From SOIA01 sp050116035 (lineage in GTDB: Bacteria > Acidobacteriota > Aminicenantia > Aminicenantales > Aminicenantaceae): a DNA stretch of 17,491 nucleotides. This document shows positions 1-6,533 of the stretch, piece after piece; within the stretch, counting starts at the first letter, position 1; each line of letters begins with the position of its first letter. The DNA lies in assembly GCA_050116035.1 (NCBI GenBank), contig JASFPJ010000029.1, forward strand, positions 1 to 17,491, written 5' to 3'. Both the position numbers and the translations under genes were made by a program. The notes beneath the pieces were generated by a model. That model did no database searches and was not told where the DNA came from. It saw only the letters and a list, made by a program, of their open reading frames with translations.

Positions 1-660
1 AAAAAGAGCCGCCACTTCTTCCGGTTTGCCCAGTCTGCCGAGTGGAACTTTTTCCTCAAAGGCGCGGATCATTTCTGGCGTGTATTCGGCTTCCTGCATT
101 TGTGTCAGGATGAAACCCGGGCAAACGGCGTTGACTCGGATTGTTGGGGCTAACTCCAGTGCCATCGATCGGGTCAGCTCGACAACGCCGGCTTTTGAGG
201 CATTGTAAGATGCATAATGGGCATAACCCATAAGAGCGTTGGTCGAGCCCATATTCAGGATAGCACCGCCTTCTCCTTCAAGCATCCTTTTCGCCGCCTG
301 TTGGGCCACGAAAAAGACTCCGTTGAGGTTCACCTCCAGCACTCGATTCCAATCCTCTGGAGTTATTTCCAGGAGAGATTTTCTCTGACTGACCCCCGCA
401 TTGTTAATCAAAACATCCAACCCTTCCATCAAGCCATCCAGTTCCTCAAAAGCTTTGGCGACGGCCTGGGCATCCGAAACATCACAGTAAATTGTTCCAG
501 AAAGTGAAGACATTTGACTCTGAATACGAGTAAGACCCTCCTTGTCCGAATCCAACACGACCACTCGTGCGTTTTCTTCCAGAAAGCGAGCGGCAGTTGC
601 CGCACCAATTCCTTTTGCCCCGCCTGTTATGAGAATGCGTTTATCCTTAAGTCCACGCAT
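1..660 (-). CDS. Short-chain dehydrogenase/reductase (SDR), 3' end cut by window
   Basis: This is a classical SDR oxidoreductase, using NAD(P)(H) to reduce or oxidise a carbonyl/hydroxyl substrate that cannot be named from sequence. The reading frame is open from ATG at 660 to base 1 (220 codons), so roughly the last 25-35 residues of a usual ~250-residue SDR lie outside the window. Visible motifs are TGGAKGIG (residues 12-19, Rossmann dinucleotide loop), Asp37 at the end of beta-2 (favours NAD(H) over NADP(H)), CDV around Asp60, NNAG (86-89), Asn111, Ser139 and YNASK (Tyr152/Lys156), which together form the full catalytic tetrad. PG at 181-182 is the usual post-catalytic turn. No signal peptide is seen, so it is cytoplasmic. 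The start is supported by GGAGGGG just upstream (664-670 region). It is transcribed in the same direction as the downstream-numbered gene at 919-4044 but is separated from it by a 258-bp repeat-bearing spacer, so co-transcription is doubtful. Confidence 0.93.
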   Translation of the reverse strand, partial: MRGLKDKRILITGGAKGIGAATAARFLEENARVVVLDSDKEGLTRIQSQMSSLSGTIYCDVSDAQAVAKAFEELDGLMEGLDVLINNAGVSQRKSLLEITPEDWNRVLEVNLNGVFFVAQQAAKRMLEGEGGAILNMGSTNALMGYAHYASYNASKAGVVELTRSMALELAPTIRVNAVCPGFILTQMQEAEYTPEMIRAFEEKVPLGRLGKPEEVAALF

Positions 661-740
661 GTTCCCCTCCATTGAAAGGGTGTCTTCCTTCTTTTATTTA
701 TATTTTGAGTGCTGGATAAATAACAGCAATCTTTTCTTAT

Positions 741-853
741 GAGATTACGACGCTTCGCCCGCAATGACAGCATGATGAGATTGCTAAGCCATTTCGTTCC
801 ATGCTATGACACAGACATGAGATGGCCACGTCACTTCGTTCCTCGCAATGACA
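741..853. repeat. Three degenerate ~35-bp tandem units (dispersed intergenic repeat family)
   Basis: Three related units lie at 741-769, 777-811 and 819-853. All begin GAGAT and end AATGACA or TATGACA, with a CACTTCGTTCC-like middle, and are separated by 7-bp spacers (gcatgat, cagacat). The first unit is shortened by about 6 bp. The ends of a unit (ATTGC / GCAAT in the inferred consensus) can pair, so each could form a weak hairpin. Units of this kind are familiar as dispersed intergenic repeats in many uncultured bacterial genomes. No open frame or transposase is associated with them here. A diverged, inverted relative lies near 14606-14672. Confidence 0.7.
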
Positions 854-864
854 TAAACTTTTAT

Positions 865-905
865 AAAATTGGGGACTGTCCCCAATTTTTGTTCCCAATT
901 TTGTT
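865..905. repeat. REP-like palindrome with adjacent tandem half-repeat; possible terminator
   Basis: A perfect palindrome with 11-bp arms, AAAATTGGGGA at 865-875 and TCCCCAATTTT at 879-889, surrounds the 3-nt centre CTG. The right part is then repeated in tandem: CCCAATTTTTGTT (881-893) followed by CCCAATTTTGTT (894-905). On the minus strand it sits about 30 bp past the stop codon of the gene ending at 919 and could form a strong hairpin in its transcript, so it may work as a terminator. GGGGACtGTCCCC palindromes of this type also occur as dispersed REP-like elements in other genomes. No REP-associated transposase is visible in this window. Confidence 0.6.
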
Positions 906-918
906 CTAGATTGAGCGT

Positions 919-3900
919 TTACTTAATCTTAACTTCCTTTGGCACCTTCATAGGATTTATGTCGTTCTTCTCAAGTATCTCGTTAAGCTTGGGCATATCC
1001 GTTCTGATGAATTCATTGAATTCATCCACAAGGGCATTTACTTCTGCGGCTAATTCTTTGAGCTGAGCTAAATCTGTTTCTGTCGGGGCGGATGGGTATT
1101 CTGAAATCGACATTCCCAAAAATAGAACCAATACATTCAGATGACCTCCCCGGAGAGCTGTTTCCATCGATCCTCTGTAAAACAATTCTTTGGGCACAAT
1201 CTTTTCCTCCAGGTCAGCAAATTTCTGCTCAAACCTCTCCACTGATCTTTTGACACCTCCTTGAATGTCACTCTTTTCGCTCAGAGTTTTGTCCAGCTTA
1301 CCTAGTTCCTTCCTGATATTTCTTGCCGCTGTTATGGATAGATTCATCTTTTTTGAAAGAACCATGACCTCAACCATGCTATCCTTCTGCGCCACTCTAT
1401 CCTTTTCAATCATCCAAAACCGCGGGTCAGGATAGACCAATCCCTTTTTCTCAACCGTCTGCTCTCCCACTGCCAGTTCCACTGTGTATTCTCCCGGGGA
1501 AACAAAAGGCGCCGCAACAAATCCCATTCCAGAAGGAGCGATCGTCTTTCCGTCTTTTGTCTTGGGAATATACTGCAAATTCCATGTTTTTCTTTGAAGG
1601 CCTTCCTTTCTTAGCAGTTGGAGTGTGAATATTGTTTCGCCTCTCTTATCCTTGATGGAGATTTTTGGTCTTTCTTCAGGTTTTGTTTTGAAATACACGT
1701 TTACTACCATGCCATAGTTGGGGTTCTTCGCTGCATAGACCTTACTGCTGTAAGATTCCCCCCTGGTCGACCGGAGAAATTGAGTGGTGGGCCGGATGCT
1801 GAACAGCTGAAGGTTTGAAGCAAAGACTTCCTCGGTCATTTCTTGCAAAGGAGAAATATCATCAATAATCCATATGCCTCTTCCATGTGTCCCGATTATC
1901 AAATCATTTTCTCTGGGATGAACAGCGATGTCCCTCACAGCGACTGTCGGTAAATTGTTTTTGAGTGAAAACCAGCTTTCACCGCCATCAAGAGATGCAT
2001 ATATGCCAAACTCTGTGCCCACATACAGAAGGTTTTTGTTTTTCAGGTCTTCCCGAATAACATGCACCCAGCCGAAAGGCAGGTTGCCTTTTATGGACGT
2101 CCAGGTTTCTCCATAATCTGATGTTTTATAGACATAGGTCTCATAATCAGCCGTCCTGTGGCCATCAAAGGCGGCGTAGGCTGTTCCCGAATCAAAATGA
2201 GAGGCTTCGATCCGAGAACACCATGTATGGGGAGGAAGATCAGGAATGTTTTCCACAACATTTTTCCATGTTCTTCCACCGTTGCGCGTCACCTGAACAT
2301 TGCCATCGTCCGTGCCACACCATATGATACCTGGAGCAACCGGTGATTCAGAGATTGTGATTATCGTGCAGTGGATTTCAGCTCCGGTATTATCGAGTGT
2401 AATCGGCCCACCCGAATCTTTCTGTTTTTCTGGATCATTGGTGGAAAGATCAGGACTGATAATCTCCCAGGATTGTCCTCCATTCCTGGTTTTGAACAGG
2501 AAGTTTCCTCCTGTGTAAACAGTTTTGGGGTCATGAGGGGATATGAGGATGGGCGAATTCCAGTTGAAGCGGTAAGGAGGTTCTTTCTGCGATGCCAGAG
2601 GTTTGATAGTCTTGCCCTTCCCGATTCTCATATCATAACGGGATAATCCGTTCATCTGGTAATTTCTGTAGATTGTATTCGGATCAGTGGGGTCAACTTG
2701 GGCATAAAATCCATCACCGCCCCCTATCGAATACCAGTCATCATTCGTGATACCGGCAGAATCCAAAGAGGCGCTGGGACCTCCCCAGCTCCCGTTATCC
2801 TGCAATCCGCAGTAGACATAATACGGATTTCTCATGTCGAAACCAATCTGGTAGACCTCGGCTAACGCCATATGCTGGATGGCATGCCAGCTTTTTCCAC
2901 CATCATAGGTGATGTCAATACCCCCGTCATTCCCATCAATAAGGTGGAGAGGGTTTGAAGGGTCAATCCAGAGAGCATGGTGGTCCGGATGTGTGCCCCT
3001 GGATATAGCTCTAAACTTCTTGCCCATATCTTTTGAAACAAAACTCCCGCCGGAAAAAACATAAACAACCTTGTCATCACTGGGATCAACCCGAATCTGG
3101 CTGTAGTAGAACGGCCTGAAATTGATCCGATCGTAGGTTTTCTTGTCGCACGTCCTTGTCCAGGTTTCGCCTTTATCCTCTGAACGCCAGATCCCCCCGT
3201 CTTTATGCTCGATCAGAGCGTAAACAATGTTGGGCTGACTTCGGGAAACATCAATTCCTATGCGTCCCATGACTCCTTCTGGCAGGTCCTTGGTCAGTTT
3301 CTTCCAGGTTTCTCCCCCATCTGCCGTCTTATACAGACCGCTTCCTGGGCCTCCGCTGTAGAAATAATACGGAAAGCGTCGGTATTCATACGCCGCTGCA
3401 TACAGTATTTGACTGTCGGATGGGTCGATGGCTAAATCTGCAAAACCAGTGTCTTCATTCACGTACAGGATCTTTTCCCATGTTTCACCGCCATCATTTG
3501 TCTTATAGATCCCGCGTTCCTCGTTCGCACCCCAGAGGTGGCCCATCGCCGCCACGTAGACTACTGCCGGATTTTGGGGGTCAATGATTATCCGGCTGAT
3601 ATGGCGCGTTTGTTCGAGCCCCATATTTTTCCATGTCTTGCCGCCATCTACAGATTTATAAACGCCATCTCCGATGGTCACACTGTTTCTGCAGGTGGCT
3701 TCACCCGTGCCCACCCAAATGATATCCGGTTGGGATTGAGCGATGGCAATATCGCCAACTGAAACCGTATTCTCTTCGTGAAAAACAGGCTTCCAGGTAA
3801 TCCCGTTGTTCTCTGATTTCCAGACGCCGCTCGGGCCGATAGCCGCATAGATAATCCATGGCTGGCGTTCCACGACATCGATATCCACCGTGCGGCCTCC

Positions 3901-4044
3901 CATCACTGCGGGGCCGATACATCTCCAATTTATCTTTTCGTATAATTTTCCAATCTCTTCAGCACTCTGGCCGAACACTATGAGCGAGAAGAATACTAAA
4001 GCAAGGACAGTCATGGCTATAGTTGATGGTTTTATCTTTTTCAT
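919..4044 (-). CDS. Secreted Asp-box (BNR) / Vps10-sortilin-like beta-propeller protein
   Basis: This 1041-residue exported protein belongs to the group often labelled 'glycosyl hydrolase BNR repeat' or 'VPS10 domain-containing'. The N-terminus is a Sec signal (MKKIK, then a hydrophobic stretch to about residue 25, cleavage near FGQSA). Eleven Asp-box motifs of the form S/T-x-D/N-x-G-x-x-W/F start at residues 77, 131, 182, 240, 288, 337, 379, 519, 586, 641 and 684, implying one large or two consecutive beta-propellers over about residues 40-730. GTHGRGIWIIDD (718-729) closes the propeller region, as is typical of the family. Residues 770-880 look like an Ig/FlgD-type beta domain and 885-1020 are helix-rich and charged. 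Asp-boxes are structural, so no enzyme activity should be inferred; glycosidase catalytic residues cannot be identified. The start is supported by AGGAGG a few bases upstream. It is divergent from the M14 operon. Peptide or glycan binding or degradation is a guess. Confidence 0.88.
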   Translation of the reverse strand: MKKIKPSTIAMTVLALVFFSLIVFGQSAEEIGKLYEKINWRCIGPAVMGGRTVDIDVVERQPWIIYAAIGPSGVWKSENNGITWKPVFHEENTVSVGDIAIAQSQPDIIWVGTGEATCRNSVTIGDGVYKSVDGGKTWKNMGLEQTRHISRIIIDPQNPAVVYVAAMGHLWGANEERGIYKTNDGGETWEKILYVNEDTGFADLAIDPSDSQILYAAAYEYRRFPYYFYSGGPGSGLYKTADGGETWKKLTKDLPEGVMGRIGIDVSRSQPNIVYALIEHKDGGIWRSEDKGETWTRTCDKKTYDRINFRPFYYSQIRVDPSDDKVVYVFSGGSFVSKDMGKKFRAISRGTHPDHHALWIDPSNPLHLIDGNDGGIDITYDGGKSWHAIQHMALAEVYQIGFDMRNPYYVYCGLQDNGSWGGPSASLDSAGITNDDWYSIGGGDGFYAQVDPTDPNTIYRNYQMNGLSRYDMRIGKGKTIKPLASQKEPPYRFNWNSPILISPHDPKTVYTGGNFLFKTRNGGQSWEIISPDLSTNDPEKQKDSGGPITLDNTGAEIHCTIITISESPVAPGIIWCGTDDGNVQVTRNGGRTWKNVVENIPDLPPHTWCSRIEASHFDSGTAYAAFDGHRTADYETYVYKTSDYGETWTSIKGNLPFGWVHVIREDLKNKNLLYVGTEFGIYASLDGGESWFSLKNNLPTVAVRDIAVHPRENDLIIGTHGRGIWIIDDISPLQEMTEEVFASNLQLFSIRPTTQFLRSTRGESYSSKVYAAKNPNYGMVVNVYFKTKPEERPKISIKDKRGETIFTLQLLRKEGLQRKTWNLQYIPKTKDGKTIAPSGMGFVAAPFVSPGEYTVELAVGEQTVEKKGLVYPDPRFWMIEKDRVAQKDSMVEVMVLSKKMNLSITAARNIRKELGKLDKTLSEKSDIQGGVKRSVERFEQKFADLEEKIVPKELFYRGSMETALRGGHLNVLVLFLGMSISEYPSAPTETDLAQLKELAAEVNALVDEFNEFIRTDMPKLNEILEKNDINPMKVPKEVKIK

Positions 4045-4104
4045 GGGTCCTCCTCTTTCTAACCGTTTAAGTCACTTTTCCTGTTTTTTTAAAACGTTCT
4101 TTAT

Positions 4105-4134
4105 TTTATACGATGGGATTGGAAAAACAAACAA
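4105..4134 (-). promoter_or_regulatory. Candidate promoter for the propeller gene
   Basis: On the minus strand, TTGTTT (4134-4129) and TATAAA (4110-4105) are separated by 18 bp, giving a leader of roughly 55 nt before the ATG at 4044. The -10 matches the sigma-70 consensus at 5 of 6 positions and the -35 at 3 of 6. Placement is good but the -35 is weak, so this is tentative. Confidence 0.33.
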
Positions 4135-4225
4135 AAAATGGAAAAAGGGAACTTTATCTTGTAATTTTCGTTTATATCTTAGAAAGAGGAATCCAGCATC
4201 GGGATTAAACATATGTGTATCAGCA

Positions 4226-4233
4226 ATTATAAT
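4226..4233. promoter_or_regulatory. Consensus -10 element ATTATAAT, readable on both strands
   Basis: ATTATAAT contains TATAAT on the plus strand (4228-4233) and, overlapping it, TATAAT on the minus strand (4231-4226). The region lies between divergent genes, so it might serve either. Neither strand has a convincing -35 at 16-18 bp (plus strand has only TTAAAC at 4205-4210). Use from the plus strand would place the four-arm repeat at 4330-4424 inside the 5' leader of the M14 operon. Confidence 0.25.
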
Positions 4234-4329
4234 GCGATAAGGATGGATTCACAGGAAGTTTTTCTTTACTAATAATCAGCAACGTGATAACTTTTTTCCT
4301 CATTTTCCGTAATACACAATTAAGGAATA

Positions 4330-4424
4330 ATTGGGATTAGGTCTTATTGGGATCGATGTCAGGAAACAGGAAATAAGCATTGAGACTCGAGAACCAAATA
4401 AAGCCTAATCCCATTCATCCCAAT
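4330..4424. repeat. Four-arm ATTGGGAT / ATCCCAAT repeat upstream of the M14 operon
   Basis: ATTGGGAT occurs twice (4330-4337 and 4346-4353), and its complement occurs twice downstream (AATCCCA core at 4407-4413, ATCCCAAT at 4417-4424). TGGGATTAGG (4332-4341) pairs perfectly over 10 bp with CCTAATCCCA (4404-4413). The second ATTGGGAT pairs over 8 bp with ATCCCAAT at 4417-4424. These two pairings cross, as in a pseudoknot. A nested alternative (first arm with last, second with third) is also possible over 8 and 6 bp. It could be a protein-binding array on DNA or an RNA structure in the leader; the sequence alone cannot decide. Confidence 0.5.
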
Positions 4425-4450
4425 GTCTGTTTTTTTCAAATTTTCCATTC

Positions 4451-4458
4451 AAAGGAGG
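4451..4458 (+). promoter_or_regulatory. Ribosome binding site that fixes the start at 4464
   Basis: AAAGGAGG ends 5 bases before ATG 4464. The same frame stays open upstream to a TTG at 4380, but that codon has no Shine-Dalgarno sequence, and the extra 28 residues would precede a normal Sec signal peptide. The ATG at 4464 is therefore the start. Confidence 0.9.
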
Positions 4459-4463
4459 TAAAA

Positions 4464-6521
4464 ATGTTTCGTCGTCTAATTTGCTTCTCGTGCTTTTTCC
4501 TGAGCTTAGCTCTTGTTTTGGCTGCAGCCCCTGGAGAATTGACTTTTGAGAACTATCACCAACCGAATGATGTCGTTTCGCTGCTCAAATCCTGGACTTC
4601 AAAATATCCGCAAATCACAAAGCTCGTGAACATCGGGAAAAGTCCAGGAAAGAGCGATATGTTTGTGTTGAGGATTGCGGCCAAGGGAAAGGGCGGGATT
4701 GATCCTGATTCCAGGCCCGCTGTGTTCGTCTCGGCCAATGTGGAAGGATATCATCTAGTGGGCACAGAAGCCGCTCTCATGGTGGCAGAGAAACTCTTGA
4801 CCCAATACGGATCTGACAAGAAAGTCACTTCCCTCCTTGAAAAAAGGACTGTTTACGTGGCTCCACTTCTCAACCCGGATGTGTCTCAAGCCTGTTTTTC
4901 TAAAACGCGCTACGAACGCCTTCGAAATCGTCATCCAATGGATGAGGATCTAGATGATCTGGTCGATGAAGATGGACCTGACGACCTCAACAAAGATGGA
5001 CTCATTACGCAGATGCGCGTCAAAGATCCAGAAGGGACAATGATCCCGGACCCGAGTGACAAAAAATTGATGCGCAAAGCCGATCCCAAAAAAGGTGAAA
5101 AAGGAGTTTATAAGGTCTACACCGAAGGACTGGATAATGATGGGGATGGGCTTTACAACGAAGACCCGCCTGGTGGTGTCGAGGTCAACCGGAATTTCCC
5201 CCATGACTTCGAATACTACGTCAAACCGGCAGGTCTCTGGCCGGCGTCCCAAAAGGAGACGATCGCCATCCTTCAATTCCTCGAATCGCATAAAAATATT
5301 GCCATGGTCTTGAATTTCTCCACGGAGAACACTTTCCTGAATCTCCAGCAGACAGGCCAGGCCAGAGCCGCCTCTGATAAAGTGAAGGTCCCTGCCCGTT
5401 TTGCCTCTTTCCTGGGATTAGATCCCGATGAAGAATACACCTTGAAGGAAATTGTCGATATCATTAATGCCAGCGGCATAGCCGGCGGTCAGGAAGTCAC
5501 TGAAAGCATGGTCGCATCATTTCTCGGCTTGGGCGCCGCCATGAGTATCGACCGAGAAGATATGCCCCTCATCCAGGAAGTCCAGAAAGACTACAAAGAT
5601 GCGCTGAAAAAAGCTGAACTCGATTACCCTGAAAGCAGGGCTAAGGGAGTCAGAAAAGGTTCCTTTGTCGCTTACTGCTATTTCCAGTATGGAGTTCCAG
5701 TCTTTTCAGCCGATCTCTGGGCCGTGCCTGAACCCAAGAAAGAACCGGATGAGAAAACCAAGGATGCATTGACAATCGAGAAACTGAAAACCATGTCACC
5801 TGATGATTTCTTGGCCCTCGACGATAAAGTCATCGAAGACTTTCTCAAAGAGCAGGGTGCGCCTCCGAATTTCAAAGCCTCGATGGTGAAAGATATGGTC
5901 AAGGCAGGTAAAGTCACCCCGGAACAGATGGTCAAGATGATGGAGCGGATGCCCAAAAGACCATCCACCAAAGAAGGAGAACATCCCGACTCGTATGTCC
6001 TCAAATGGTCAGAAACAGCTCTTGGTGGCAAGGGATTCGTGGACTGGACATCCTACAGTCATCCGACTCTGGGCGATGTGGAAATTGGAGGATTTGTCCC
6101 CTATCTGAAAATCAATCCGCCTCCTTCCAGTATAAAAAAGACGATTGATTTTCACACCAATTACTATATCGACTTCATGAACCGATTACCTCAGCTTGAG
6201 ATCAAAGAAACACAAGTGAAGACTCTGGGTGATGGAGTCTATCAAGTGACTGTTTACTTGACTAATTCTGGATGGTTTCCCACCTCTACAGCTCAGGGAA
6301 GGAGAGCAATGGCAGCCTGGGCGATCAGGACTGAACTTAAGCTGTCACAGGGACAATCCCTGTTTTCCGGTCGCTCGGTCGTAAACATCCCATTTATCAG
6401 TGGCAGTGGAGGAACACGAAAAGCCGAATGGACCATAAAAGGGAAAAAAGGGTCTAATGTCACAGTTACAGCCGGAGCTCCAAACCTTGACTCGGTGACG
6501 ACAACCGTCGTCCTTCAATAG
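4464..6521 (+). CDS. Exported M14 carboxypeptidase-like protein with degenerate zinc site (probable pseudoenzyme)
   Basis: This 685-residue protein has a Sec signal (residues 1-22, cleavage near LAAA) and an M14 zinc-carboxypeptidase fold clearly paralogous to the next gene. Shared landmarks are GTEAAL (100-105), LLNPD (135-139), an acidic segment at 161-180, a DNDGDG calcium-type loop (224-229), the VNRN carboxylate-binding motif (241-244) and a C-terminal beta domain (about 525-685, with HPTLGDVEIGG). Catalytic positions differ. The HxxE zinc motif reads E-G-Y-H (94-97), with Glu and His exchanged. The third zinc His is replaced within NFSTEN (284-289), the position of the catalytic Glu holds Asp417 in FSADLW, and no Tyr aligns with the usual Tyr248. 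There are also extra segments: about 60 residues at 300-390 and a helix-rich charged stretch at about 425-505. It may bind peptides or chaperone or regulate the active paralogue; altered metal binding is possible. It is first in an operon, with a 12-bp gap to the active paralogue. Confidence 0.88.
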   Translation: MFRRLICFSCFFLSLALVLAAAPGELTFENYHQPNDVVSLLKSWTSKYPQITKLVNIGKSPGKSDMFVLRIAAKGKGGIDPDSRPAVFVSANVEGYHLVGTEAALMVAEKLLTQYGSDKKVTSLLEKRTVYVAPLLNPDVSQACFSKTRYERLRNRHPMDEDLDDLVDEDGPDDLNKDGLITQMRVKDPEGTMIPDPSDKKLMRKADPKKGEKGVYKVYTEGLDNDGDGLYNEDPPGGVEVNRNFPHDFEYYVKPAGLWPASQKETIAILQFLESHKNIAMVLNFSTENTFLNLQQTGQARAASDKVKVPARFASFLGLDPDEEYTLKEIVDIINASGIAGGQEVTESMVASFLGLGAAMSIDREDMPLIQEVQKDYKDALKKAELDYPESRAKGVRKGSFVAYCYFQYGVPVFSADLWAVPEPKKEPDEKTKDALTIEKLKTMSPDDFLALDDKVIEDFLKEQGAPPNFKASMVKDMVKAGKVTPEQMVKMMERMPKRPSTKEGEHPDSYVLKWSETALGGKGFVDWTSYSHPTLGDVEIGGFVPYLKINPPPSSIKKTIDFHTNYYIDFMNRLPQLEIKETQVKTLGDGVYQVTVYLTNSGWFPTSTAQGRRAMAAWAIRTELKLSQGQSLFSGRSVVNIPFISGSGGTRKAEWTIKGKKGSNVTVTAGAPNLDSVTTTVVLQ

Positions 6522-6533
6522 ACGGAGGAAAAA

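Larger units (their letters stand above)
4045..4463. other. Divergent intergenic region (419 bp)
   Basis: This AT-rich spacer lies between the minus-strand propeller gene and the plus-strand M14 operon. It holds the ribosome binding sites of both, candidate promoters (4105-4134 minus; a TATAAT at 4228-4233) and a four-arm repeat at 4330-4424. A TTG-initiated reading frame extends upstream of the M14 gene to 4380, but it lacks a ribosome binding site and would hide the signal peptide. No additional gene or RNA was recognised. Confidence 0.7.

Noticed and set aside
741..853. Possible CRISPR array (three spaced repeats)
   Set aside because: Units are poorly conserved, spacers are only 7 bp and no cas gene is present.
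4380..4463. TTG-initiated N-terminal extension of the first M14 gene
   Set aside because: It lacks a ribosome binding site and would place 28 polar residues before a normal signal peptide; ATG 4464 has AAAGGAGG at proper spacing.
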